A DNA stretch of 64,000 nt from a virus: IMG/VR virus record IMGVR_UViG_3300030099_006944, positions 62,001 to 126,000 of that record; one strand, written 5' to 3'. Made by a program: the position numbers and the translations under genes. Below the pieces are notes generated by a model that saw only the letters and a list, made by a program, of their open reading frames with translations, did no database searches and was not told where the DNA came from. Shown here one piece after another: positions 21,783-29,551 of this stretch (the stretch's first letter is position 1; every line of letters starts with the position of its first letter).

Positions 21783-22286
21783 ATGATACTCGGAATAGAT
21801 ATAAGCACATCTAAGATTGGATACTGTGTTGTGGACTCACAACAAAATTTAAAGGAAGTTAATTTTCTTAAATTCAAAGACGGAACTCTTGAAGAAAGAG
21901 CACAGAAGTTTTATTTGGGAGAACTGAGAAGACTTAAATATACCTATAATATAACGCACATACGCATAGAAGAACCCTTTACAATGTTCTCAGGTGGTAA
22001 AACGACTGCTGGTACCATGAGTAAGTTGCAACGCTTTAATGGTATGATTTCGGTCCTCGCATACACCCTGTTTAATCTACAACCCGAACTTGTTCCGTCA
22101 AGATCAGCCAGATCAAAGTGCGGAATCAAAATCAAAAGAGGCGAGAACACGAAGAAAAAAATCATTGAATGGGTTGAAAATAAATACCCAAAAGACTTCA
22201 TAGTCGAATTAACCCGCCATGGGAATCCCAAACCCGGCACAGATGACATGGCTGATTCAATTGTCGTTGCTTTGTCTCACTTTTAA
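21783..22286 (+). CDS. RuvC-like Holliday junction resolvase (RNase H fold)
   Basis: The 167-residue protein starts with MILGIDISTSKIGY, the typical first strand of the RuvC family with catalytic Asp6. A second acidic residue lies in IRIEEPF (about residue 64) and the C-terminal acidic pair in DDMADSIVVA. These would form the metal-binding acidic cluster that cleaves four-way DNA junctions. The family acts in recombination and in debranching DNA before packaging, the role of T4 gp49. The start cannot be moved downstream without losing the first catalytic strand, so the ATG directly after the -10 box is real. It is the first of the nucleic-acid gene block. Confidence 0.8.
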   Translation: MILGIDISTSKIGYCVVDSQQNLKEVNFLKFKDGTLEERAQKFYLGELRRLKYTYNITHIRIEEPFTMFSGGKTTAGTMSKLQRFNGMISVLAYTLFNLQPELVPSRSARSKCGIKIKRGENTKKKIIEWVENKYPKDFIVELTRHGNPKPGTDDMADSIVVALSHF

Positions 22287-22297
22287 CATTTTAACAT

Positions 22298-22306
22298 ACT
22301 AATTTA
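22298..22306 (+). promoter_or_regulatory. Candidate late-promoter motif ACTAATTTA
   Basis: This variant of the recurrent AACTA(A/T)TTA motif lies 19 bases before the nucleotidyltransferase start. No -35 consensus is seen near it. Confidence 0.35.
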
Positions 22307-22325
22307 TCATGCACTAGGAGGACAC

Positions 22326-22871
22326 ATGGACATGATTACCGTACTTATACCCGGCGGGTTTAAGCCGCCACACGTAGGGCACTACAAATTTTTTATGCAT
22401 TACATAAACAACCCAGAAGTATCTGAGGTTAGAATTTTCTGTGGAGAACGTCAACGCAAAGTTGGCGATGATTTTGCAGTATCCATAGAGCAAGCAGAAG
22501 CTGTTTTGAAGGCTTATGGTATCTTGGATAACCCAAAGGTCATCTATCAACGCGCGAAGGTCAGAAAGACCCCTAACGGCCATTATACAAACCCTTTTAC
22601 TGATGTGTATGATTGGGCTGAGGAGAATTACAACAAAACAGAGAACCAAATCTCCCTTGGGCTTTCATCAAAAGACACAGGATATCAAGCAGGTTTCTTG
22701 GGCTATTTCAAATCATTTGCCAATATCGTTGAGATCCAACACACCTACGAGCAAGAACACCTCGTTTCCGCGACAGAGTTCCGAGAAGCCCTGGCGGCTG
22801 GTAAACCAATCGGGGAATTTATACCAGATCACGTTTCGGAAGAGGAAATAAAGAAAATTTTTACTAATTAG
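22326..22871 (+). CDS. Nucleotidyltransferase with HxGH motif (NMN adenylyltransferase-like)
   Basis: The protein has 181 residues. The ATG at 22326 follows AGGAGG at ideal spacing. The N-terminus (IPGGFKPPHVGHYKF) carries the HxGH motif at residues 16-19, which binds ATP or CTP phosphates in the cytidylyltransferase-like Rossmann superfamily. A conserved distal block is present as VSATEFREAL near residue 150, corresponding to the ISSTxIR region of the family. Members include NMN adenylyltransferase, pantetheine-phosphate adenylyltransferase and CTP transferases. The substrate cannot be fixed from sequence. NAD-related chemistry is a reasonable guess because large phages often carry NAD genes, but no partner gene is visible here. 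Confidence 0.7.
   Translation: MDMITVLIPGGFKPPHVGHYKFFMHYINNPEVSEVRIFCGERQRKVGDDFAVSIEQAEAVLKAYGILDNPKVIYQRAKVRKTPNGHYTNPFTDVYDWAEENYNKTENQISLGLSSKDTGYQAGFLGYFKSFANIVEIQHTYEQEHLVSATEFREALAAGKPIGEFIPDHVSEEEIKKIFTN
22863..22870 (+). promoter_or_regulatory. Candidate late-promoter motif ACTAATTA
   Basis: The motif overlaps the stop codon of the nucleotidyltransferase and lies 18 bases before the GTG of the first tagged gene. It may allow late expression of that gene. Confidence 0.3.
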
Positions 22872-22888
22872 TAGGACGAGGGGCCGCT

Positions 22889-23299
22889 GTGAAACTAACA
22901 GAAGCAAAATTAAAAGAATTAATCTTAGAAGTAATGGGAGAGCCATTGCCCGAAATGATAACCGATTTACTGGATACCAATGATCCCGAAAATGTAGTGT
23001 ATGCCATTGAGTTATTTCAAGCGTTGGGCGATCCGGATAATAAAGATGAGATTGAGGCTACAATAATCAGTCCGACTTCAATAAGCATAAGTGGGAACTC
23101 TCTCGGGGCAGTTGGCAAACTCTTTAAAAGACTAGGATTAAAAGCAGGCCATGGTGGCCTTGCCGGAGATGATGGGAGACCATTTATAACAGCAGATCTT
23201 TATCCCAACGAACCAGAGCCCGAAGAAGAAGGAGGCGAAGATGCGCCTTATTATGACAGTTCTAGTGAATGGAAATCAAATGTTCGTCCAAAACGGTAA
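22889..23299 (+). CDS. Small protein with N-terminal I12-x-E14 tag
   Basis: The 136-residue protein starts at GTG 22889 after AGGACGAGG. Residues 1-14 (MKLTEAKLKELILE) form the amphipathic tag shared by at least six other proteins in this window. Leu8 and Ile12-x-Glu14 stand at the same positions in all of them. The rest has a Gly-rich middle (GLKAGHGGLAGDDG) and an acidic stretch followed by a basic end (NVRPKR). The body resembles no other tagged protein here. If the tag is a capsid targeting sequence cut after Glu14 by the prohead protease, the mature protein would be about 122 residues. Function of the body is unknown. Confidence 0.6.
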   Translation: MKLTEAKLKELILEVMGEPLPEMITDLLDTNDPENVVYAIELFQALGDPDNKDEIEATIISPTSISISGNSLGAVGKLFKRLGLKAGHGGLAGDDGRPFITADLYPNEPEPEEEGGEDAPYYDSSSEWKSNVRPKR

Positions 23300-23305
23300 A
23301 TAATT

Positions 23306-24598
23306 ATGAAACTAATAGAAGCAAAATTGAGAGAATTGATATGTGAGGTGCTTAATGAATCTAGATTCAATAAGAAAGCTTCCTCGGGAGTATTAGGTAT
23401 GAAACGAGGTGATGATGTTTCTAAGTCTTATTATAAAAAATTAGAAAAAGAAAAAAATGAAAAAATTGTGAGATATAGGCGCAAACTTGAGTTGACGTGC
23501 TCAGGTGGAAAGAAGACTGCTTGTGAAGAATTAAAAAACGTCGATGCCTACTTGGCTAGCCTAGAAGATAAAGGTGCGATGCCTGTTCCGACTCCTAAAT
23601 CAATTCGCAATATTGAAGCATCGACTTTTTCGGCCAAAAGAATTCGCGCTTATATGGAAAAAGTAATGGAAAACCATCCAGACCCAGAATGGCGCGAAGG
23701 ATTTAAATTTTCTTTTCGATTGCGCTTTTCCGCTCAACTTAGTGAACCCCCAAGTGATGGTCAATTGCCTTTCTCTGGTGTCAGACAACCGCCTCATTGG
23801 CTATTCGATCCCGGACTAGTTCGGCCTAAGAAATTTAGACACCTTGAAGAATCGGACTTTAGGCCCGAACTTGATGCAGAAGGTGAGCGTGAAGAAAGAG
23901 AAAGACTAGCGATGGACCAACGAGGCAGGAGAATGAGAGCGTACGCTCGCATCCCAATGTCTGATAAATGGGATGATTGGGAAAACAGGCACAGTTTCTA
24001 CATTGCTAAAGATAAAGAGCGCGGTGAGTTTGGGAAGCATTCTACTTTAGATTACTATTTGTGGTCCCGTATCCCAATGGAAGAATTAACCTTGCATCAC
24101 TTTGGAGACTACTGGGAACTGGATCCCGGCGACACACAAGGCCATGAAGAATATTATGTTGTAAAAAGATTGATTAGTCCAACTGGTGATGAACGTGCTT
24201 ACCAAGATGCAATGGGTGACGCGGGTCTAACAGAGTCAGTTTTAAAACAGTTAATCTATGAAACTCTGGAAGATGAAAGGGGAATCGATGGGCTGATAAA
24301 ATCAGGAGAGTGGGAAAATATTAACACAGCACTATCCCTCACGGTTGATGTCGGTTTGCCATTAGAAGAGTTGCCTTGGGATCTTCTGCCAATGAGTATT
24401 ATGGCAGAAGATGACTTGGTAGAGTTAGCGCGCTATTTATTAGATCTAAAAGGTTGGGAGGAACCAGGTCATAGTGATCCGGTCGGTAGGATGTTGCGCC
24501 ACGGCATCAAGGGAATGGTCGGAAAATTTCCTAGGATAGGCCGACAATATGCAGTCATGGCAATTAAAAAAATATTGGGACTTAGCCTCAGACCTTAA
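23306..24598 (+). CDS. Double-tagged hypothetical protein
   Basis: The protein has 430 residues. It begins with the tag MKLIEAKLRELICE and contains a second internal copy at about residues 308-319 (LTESVLKQLIYE) that keeps the Leu and Ile-x-Glu positions. The segment after the first copy is basic with two Cys (SYYKKLEKEKNEK, ELTCSGGKKTACEELK). The second part, about 120 residues, is helical. An in-frame ATG at 24212 just before the internal copy suggests that two tagged genes have fused, but it has no convincing ribosome site. The start at 23306 has only a weak ribosome site. No enzymatic motif is recognised. Confidence 0.6.
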   Translation: MKLIEAKLRELICEVLNESRFNKKASSGVLGMKRGDDVSKSYYKKLEKEKNEKIVRYRRKLELTCSGGKKTACEELKNVDAYLASLEDKGAMPVPTPKSIRNIEASTFSAKRIRAYMEKVMENHPDPEWREGFKFSFRLRFSAQLSEPPSDGQLPFSGVRQPPHWLFDPGLVRPKKFRHLEESDFRPELDAEGEREERERLAMDQRGRRMRAYARIPMSDKWDDWENRHSFYIAKDKERGEFGKHSTLDYYLWSRIPMEELTLHHFGDYWELDPGDTQGHEEYYVVKRLISPTGDERAYQDAMGDAGLTESVLKQLIYETLEDERGIDGLIKSGEWENINTALSLTVDVGLPLEELPWDLLPMSIMAEDDLVELARYLLDLKGWEEPGHSDPVGRMLRHGIKGMVGKFPRIGRQYAVMAIKKILGLSLRP

Positions 24599-24621
24599 TA
24601 TATTAAATTTTAAAAAAATAC

Positions 24622-24661
24622 TTGACAAATCCTCTCAACGTGTTACATTATAAAAGAGAGG
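24622..24661 (+). promoter_or_regulatory. Sigma70-type promoter with SD-sequestering inverted repeat
   Basis: TTGACA at 24622-24627 is followed at 18 bases by CATTAT (24646-24651), a 4/6 match to the -10 box. CCTCTC at 24631-24636 is exactly complementary to GAGAGG at 24656-24661, which is the primase ribosome site. Read-through mRNA would contain both arms and could hide the ribosome site. mRNA started at this promoter would lack the left arm. Confidence 0.6.
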
Positions 24662-24666
24662 ACAAC

Positions 24667-25602
24667 ATGAATAACAAACGACAGATAATAACCGACATAC
24701 TCGGTTCCTATCGCCGTGCAGGCGATGAACACTTATATCACTGCCCATTTTGCAAACACCACAAGAAAAAGATGTCGGTCAACTTTTCGATCAACTCTTA
24801 CAAATGTTGGGTTTGTGATGCTAGGGGTAAAAACATTTACCGACTTGTAAGAAAGTTTGGCAACTACCAGCAAAGACAAAAGTATCTGGAATTACAAGGC
24901 AGACTCGATCTTACAGAGTTTGAAGATATATTCAAAGAAATCAACGAACAGGAAACAATTCAAAAAATTGATTTACCTTTGGAGTTTATATCACTATGTA
25001 ATAAACACTTGCCACTACATTCTCAGACGCCTTTGGAATACCTCAAAACGAGGGGGATAGGTAAAGCTGAGATTTTACGCTGGAAGATGGGTTACTGCAA
25101 GGAGGGACGTTACAGTGGAAGAATTATTATCCCGTCTATCAACAACGATGGGGATTGTAATTATTTTATTGCCCGTTCTTATGTTGGGCATGGTCGTCGG
25201 TACCTTAATCCTCCGTGCGGTAGAGACATTGTCTTTAACTCTCTTATGGTTGACTGGGATGAGCCTGTTGTACTGGTCGAAGGTGTTTTTGATGCTATTG
25301 TTGTTGGAGACAATGCTATACCTATTCTTGGGTCAACGCTCCGAGAGGATTCCCGCCTTTTTCAGGCGTTAGCAATTCATGATACTCCGGTTTATGTAGC
25401 GTTAGATCCGGATGCTGAAAAAAAAGCACAGTGGATTATCAAGTCTCTTATGAGATACGACTTGGAAGTTAAAAAAATAAATTTAGAGGAATATGAAGAT
25501 ATTGGCTCAATGTCTAAGCAGGTTTTTCTAGAAAAATTACAAAATGCAGAGGAAGTAGACAGTGATATGTACTTCCTAGAAAGAATATTAAAAAGTATAT
25601 AA
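24667..25602 (+). CDS. DnaG-type DNA primase
   Basis: The protein has 311 residues. ATG 24667 follows GAGAGG. Upstream TTG codons in frame overlap the promoter and are rejected. A CPFC...CWVC zinc-binding module uses Cys26, Cys29, Cys47 and Cys50, as in DnaG and T4 gp61. The Toprim core is visible as VVLVEGVFDAI (catalytic Glu) and YVALDPDAEKK (metal-binding DxD) between about residues 195 and 255. The enzyme would make RNA primers for lagging-strand synthesis. It is close to T4 gp61 in size and shorter than bacterial DnaG, with no fused helicase. The replicative helicase and polymerase are not in this window. Confidence 0.85.
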   Translation: MNNKRQIITDILGSYRRAGDEHLYHCPFCKHHKKKMSVNFSINSYKCWVCDARGKNIYRLVRKFGNYQQRQKYLELQGRLDLTEFEDIFKEINEQETIQKIDLPLEFISLCNKHLPLHSQTPLEYLKTRGIGKAEILRWKMGYCKEGRYSGRIIIPSINNDGDCNYFIARSYVGHGRRYLNPPCGRDIVFNSLMVDWDEPVVLVEGVFDAIVVGDNAIPILGSTLREDSRLFQALAIHDTPVYVALDPDAEKKAQWIIKSLMRYDLEVKKINLEEYEDIGSMSKQVFLEKLQNAEEVDSDMYFLERILKSI

Positions 25603-25613
25603 TTGGAGGACTA

Positions 25614-25916
25614 ATGTTATTTTATATTTTCATGGCATGCCATCAGCCATTAGAAACAACAGGGCAAACCGTAGAAATACCCAAAGAAGCATACGAATGG
25701 ACTTGTCGCGACAGACAAGAACATAGCGAGATAGAAATAACAGCAGGGGTATGCAATGAATTTGAAACCTTAGAAGTATCAGTTTCGTTGATCAACGAGG
25801 GTGACTTTCAAGAAGAAATGTATCATGAAGGTGGCTGTTGGTGGTCGGCTTTTATAATACAGGAAGAAAACTGCATAGAAATAGAGAATATTATTATAAC
25901 AGCGAAGGCGTTATGA
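25614..25916 (+). CDS. Small Cys-containing protein, possible lipoprotein
   Basis: The 100-residue protein starts at ATG 25614 after GGAGGA. It begins with a very short hydrophobic run ending in Cys9 (LFYIFMAC), which could be a minimal lipobox, although there is no basic n-region. Four more Cys follow (WTCRD, GVCNE, GGCWW, ENCIE), an even number as expected for a protein that folds with disulfides outside the cytoplasm. It is acidic overall. Its stop overlaps the Smr gene start (ATGA). Export is an inference and function is unknown. A phage-made envelope lipoprotein could, for example, act in superinfection exclusion. Confidence 0.5.
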   Translation: MLFYIFMACHQPLETTGQTVEIPKEAYEWTCRDRQEHSEIEITAGVCNEFETLEVSVSLINEGDFQEEMYHEGGCWWSAFIIQEENCIEIENIIITAKAL

Positions 25917-26125
25917 AAACTTTAGATTTACATGGAATGACGCATTCAGAGGCCGAAGCGGCATGTCATTTCTTTATCAATAACAATTGGGGTGAAGAAA
26001 TGAGAATCATCACAGGCAATTCTTTTTTGATGAAAGAGATTGTATGCCAAGTGCTAATATTTTATAAATTAGATTTTACACTTGACAACCCATACAACAT
26101 GGGTTATATTATAGTAAGAAAGTAA
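25913..26125 (+). CDS. Smr-domain protein (small MutS-related)
   Basis: The protein has 70 residues and starts at ATG 25913 overlapping the previous stop. It carries LDLHG at residues 4-8, the hallmark of the Smr domain, followed by a helix (THSEAEAACHFFINNN) and the strand-turn MRIITGNS, which takes the place of the family's (H/T)GxG loop. Smr domains bind or nick nucleic acids; some cleave RNA and others act on branched DNA. It is a stand-alone single domain next to recombination genes. The promoter of the next gene lies inside its 3' end. It is also shorter than usual, so activity is not certain. Confidence 0.7.
   Translation: MKTLDLHGMTHSEAEAACHFFINNNWGEEMRIITGNSFLMKEIVCQVLIFYKLDFTLDNPYNMGYIIVRK
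26082..26110 (+). promoter_or_regulatory. Sigma70 promoter whose spacer is a perfect inverted repeat
   Basis: TTGACA at 26082-26087 and TATATT at 26105-26110 are separated by exactly 17 bases. The whole spacer is the dyad ACCCAT-ACAAC-ATGGGT. A dimeric repressor bound there would block RNA polymerase. The element lies inside the Smr reading frame and serves the Mre11-Rad50 gene, whose AUG is 25 bases downstream. Confidence 0.75.
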
Positions 26126-26135
26126 TGGAGGACAT

Positions 26136-29100
26136 ATGACTACTTTTGCACACATATCGGACACTCATATCCGAAACGTTAAATATCACGAAGAATACAG
26201 AAAGGTATTTAAAGATATATATGAGAGCTTAGAAAACGACAAACCAGATTATATTATACACACCGGTGACATTGCTCACACAAAGACACAATTGTCTCCG
26301 GAATATTTTGAACTTTGCGCAGATTTTCTCAAAAATTTAGCAGATATTGCGCCAACTTATATTATTTTAGGAAACCACGATGGTAACCTCAAAAACGACA
26401 ATCGACAGGATGCAATTACCCCAGTAATTGAAGCACTACAACATCCAAACTTGTTTTTGTTAAAGAATTCAGGCGAGACCCAATTGACAGACTCGATCTG
26501 CCTAAATGTCCTCTCTGTGTTTGATCGGGACAATTGGGTAACTCCCACTGATAAATCCATGGTAAACATTGCGCTTTACCATGGTGCTATCATGGGGTGT
26601 GAAATAAATGAAGAATGGAATCTCGAAAATGGCGAAGATGATATTAATATATTTACAAACTTCGATTACGCTATGTTGGGCGATATCCACAAAACACAAA
26701 AGTTAGACCCGGACGGTCGAGTTTGGTATGCCGGCTCTACTGTTCAGCAAAACTTTGGCGAGTCTTTGATGAAGGGTTATCTTTTGTGGGATATCCGAGA
26801 TCAAGAAACATTTAGTGTTGAAAAAAGATTATTTATGTCTCCTCGACCATTTTATACTGTTGAGATAAATCAAGACGGAACTTTACCAAAAGTTAACGTA
26901 CCAAAGAACGCTAGACTCAGATTGGTGTCAAACTACAATCTACCGTTGGTAAAATTAAGAATGGCATGTGATTATGCAAATGCAAAATGGAATCCGTATA
27001 CAATAAATTTTGTTAACAGGGCAGGGTACACTGAATCCTCTGTTGTGCAAAACGATGGTAAGAACATTAATATGCGAGACCAAAATGTTCAAGAGAAATA
27101 TATCAAAGCATTTCTTTCCGATAAAGAAATTACCAAGGATGTCTTAGATAGAGTTTTAGAACTTAATCGGGAATATTCTAAGCAAATCAAAGGATCAGAA
27201 GATGTTTCTAGAAATATTGTTTGGAAACTTCGTAAAATGAAATGGAACAATCTATTTAACTACGGCGAAAAGAATGAAATTGATTTTGATAAGCTAAATG
27301 GGCTTGTTGGGATCTTCGGCAAAAACTATTCTGGAAAGTCCAGTATCATTGATGCGGCACTTTTTGGCTTATTTAACACTACGTCCAAAGGAGAGAGAAA
27401 AAATGTTCACATCGTTAATCAAAATCGCGACAAAGCTAAGTGTCAACTTGAGATCGGAGTCGGTGATGATACCTACAAGATTACAAGAAACCTCGAAACC
27501 TACCAAAAGAAACTAAGAGGCAAGGAAACAAAAGAAGTAAAAACTGAATTGGATTTTACTAAATGGGCACTTGGACAACACGCTGAGAGTAAAAACGGCA
27601 CCACTCGTAACGAAACAGACGAGATTATTCGTAAAACATTTGGAAACTACAATGACTTTATGATAACTTCAATGGCCTCTCAGATGGATGCGTTTGGTTT
27701 TATTAACGAGGGATCCACAAAACGCAAAGAGATTCTTGCAAAGTTTCTAGATTTGAAAATGTTCGAAGAGAAACATAAATTAGCGAAGAAAGACTCAGCA
27801 GAAAAGAAAGGCGTAATAAAACACCTCAACTCAACCGATTGGAGAAAGAAGTTAAAATGGAATCAAGAAGCGTTATCTGAGATTTTAGAAGATATAGCAG
27901 ATCAGGCAGATTTGTGTGATAAGCACACTAAAAGAATCAATGTTCTTCGAGAAGAACAAAGGGTAATAAAAGATCAGATTACAACTGTCGGTACCGATTC
28001 GATTGATATAAAACAATTAGAAAAAGACCTCAAAAAGAAGCAAAAACAGCTTGCAACAGCCTCACAAGTAATCGAGAAGGGTCTTGATAGGTTAAGTGCC
28101 CAAGAGAGTCTACAAAAGCAATTACGGTCGTTTATTGAAGACTTTGATATCACAACTTGTGAAGACCAGATCGAAAAACATAAGGGTCTTTTGAAAGATA
28201 TTTCAATTATAGAAAGGAACATTCGTTCAACTAAGATGGAAATAGACAACTATCAGAACAAAATCGATTTACTACATGATCACGAATATGATCCAAATTG
28301 TAAGTACTGTCGCGATAACCAATTTGTCAAAGAAGCGGAACAAGCAAGAACCCTAATCGAAGAGTCACGGAAGACTTTGTGCGCCTTCGAGAGTGATTTG
28401 ACAGAGGCCAACAAGAAGAAACAAGCTATCAATATCACTTATTTAAAAGCTGAATTGGAAGATTACAATTTAAAGTTTAGAGAGGTAAAAACAAATGAAG
28501 TTAAGATCAAAAGTATTAAGTCGGAAGTGTCGGCAAGCAAGAGTAAAAAGGCTCTTACGGAAAAAGAGATCGAAGAGATCAAAACAAAGATCTCACACTA
28601 CTATGAAAACCAAGAGGCGTACGATAATTTGGAATCCTTGCAGAGAGATCTTAAAGCAATCAAATTAACCATATCCATGAAGATGAATGATCTCGAAAGA
28701 TGCAACAAGAAGGTTCTCAAACTAATGTCGGAAGAAGGCACCACTCGTCGCCTGATTGAAGAAGCCAAAGAGCACATTCAACAAATAGTAGATGCTGAGA
28801 ATGAGTTTATTGCTTATGATTTGTACATACAAGCAATGCATGCTAACGGAGTCTCATATCAGGTTATTAAGTCAATGTTGCCAATTATAAATAAAGAGAT
28901 TTCTTCTGTTCTAAATACAATTGTTGATTTCGAGGTTTTCTTTGACAATATCGATAATAAATTGGAAATTTACATTAAACATCCAAAATATGACCCTCGC
29001 CCATTATCAATGGGATCAGGAGCAGAGAAGACAATTGCTTCAATGGCAATACGTCTAGCCTTAATATCAATCACCAATTTACCAAAAAGCGAACTATTTA

Positions 29101-29285
29101 TACTTGACGAACCAGCAACTGCATTGGATCAAGATCACATGGAGGGGTTTATACGACTTCTGCAAATGATTAAAGGTCAATTTAGAACGGTTCTTCTTAT
29201 TTCCCATCTAGAATCTCTCAAAGACATTGTTGATATGACAATCGATATTCAAAAAATAGATGGCTTTGCAAAGGTAAAAGTATAA
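26136..29285 (+). CDS. Mre11-Rad50 (gp47-gp46, SbcD-SbcC) single-chain fusion
   Basis: The protein has 1,049 residues. Residues 1 to about 370 are an Mre11/SbcD calcineurin-like nuclease with its phosphoesterase motifs: ISDTHI, HTGDIAH, LGNHDG, ALYHGA and MLGDIHK. From about residue 370 a Rad50/SbcC ATPase follows: Walker A GKNYSGKSS (about 395-403), long coiled-coil arms, zinc hook CKYC (722-725), signature LSMGSGAEKT (about 957) and Walker B LFILDEPATALD (about 987). In T4 these are two separate proteins (gp47 and gp46) that resect DNA ends for recombination-dependent replication and degrade host DNA. Here one continuous frame joins both. The ATG follows GGAGG and the gene has its own sigma70 promoter. 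The next gene starts in its stop codon. Confidence 0.9.
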   Translation: MTTFAHISDTHIRNVKYHEEYRKVFKDIYESLENDKPDYIIHTGDIAHTKTQLSPEYFELCADFLKNLADIAPTYIILGNHDGNLKNDNRQDAITPVIEALQHPNLFLLKNSGETQLTDSICLNVLSVFDRDNWVTPTDKSMVNIALYHGAIMGCEINEEWNLENGEDDINIFTNFDYAMLGDIHKTQKLDPDGRVWYAGSTVQQNFGESLMKGYLLWDIRDQETFSVEKRLFMSPRPFYTVEINQDGTLPKVNVPKNARLRLVSNYNLPLVKLRMACDYANAKWNPYTINFVNRAGYTESSVVQNDGKNINMRDQNVQEKYIKAFLSDKEITKDVLDRVLELNREYSKQIKGSEDVSRNIVWKLRKMKWNNLFNYGEKNEIDFDKLNGLVGIFGKNYSGKSSIIDAALFGLFNTTSKGERKNVHIVNQNRDKAKCQLEIGVGDDTYKITRNLETYQKKLRGKETKEVKTELDFTKWALGQHAESKNGTTRNETDEIIRKTFGNYNDFMITSMASQMDAFGFINEGSTKRKEILAKFLDLKMFEEKHKLAKKDSAEKKGVIKHLNSTDWRKKLKWNQEALSEILEDIADQADLCDKHTKRINVLREEQRVIKDQITTVGTDSIDIKQLEKDLKKKQKQLATASQVIEKGLDRLSAQESLQKQLRSFIEDFDITTCEDQIEKHKGLLKDISIIERNIRSTKMEIDNYQNKIDLLHDHEYDPNCKYCRDNQFVKEAEQARTLIEESRKTLCAFESDLTEANKKKQAINITYLKAELEDYNLKFREVKTNEVKIKSIKSEVSASKSKKALTEKEIEEIKTKISHYYENQEAYDNLESLQRDLKAIKLTISMKMNDLERCNKKVLKLMSEEGTTRRLIEEAKEHIQQIVDAENEFIAYDLYIQAMHANGVSYQVIKSMLPIINKEISSVLNTIVDFEVFFDNIDNKLEIYIKHPKYDPRPLSMGSGAEKTIASMAIRLALISITNLPKSELFILDEPATALDQDHMEGFIRLLQMIKGQFRTVLLISHLESLKDIVDMTIDIQKIDGFAKVKV

Positions 29286-29551
29286 TGAAAATGACGAAAC
29301 AACAACTAAAACAAATTATAAAAGAAGAGCTCACTGGGGTTCTGAAAGAAATGGGTCCAGAGATTCCTGATGCGGAGCTACCGCAAGGGGACGATCTAGA
29401 TCAGGCACTTAATATTCCGGAAGAAGTACCACCAGAAGTTGCGGAAATGGGAGAGTGGTACGCTGCTAATCCCAATGCTTCTCCGGAGGAAGTTCATATG
29501 GCATGGTCAGAAATTTCTGCAAAATATATGCCGGGAGCCATGGAAGAATGA
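29285..29551 (+). CDS. Small acidic protein with N-terminal I12-x-E14 tag
   Basis: The 88-residue protein starts in the stop of the Mre11-Rad50 gene (TAATG). Its tag is MKMTKQQLKQIIKE, with Leu8 and Ile12-Lys13-Glu14 at the shared positions. The rest is acidic and Pro-rich (PEIPDAELPQGDDLD, EVPPEVAEMGEWYA) with a predicted C-terminal helix. Removal of the tag after Glu14 would leave about 74 residues. No known domain is recognised. A virion-internal role is inferred only from the tag. Confidence 0.6.
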   Translation: MKMTKQQLKQIIKEELTGVLKEMGPEIPDAELPQGDDLDQALNIPEEVPPEVAEMGEWYAANPNASPEEVHMAWSEISAKYMPGAMEE

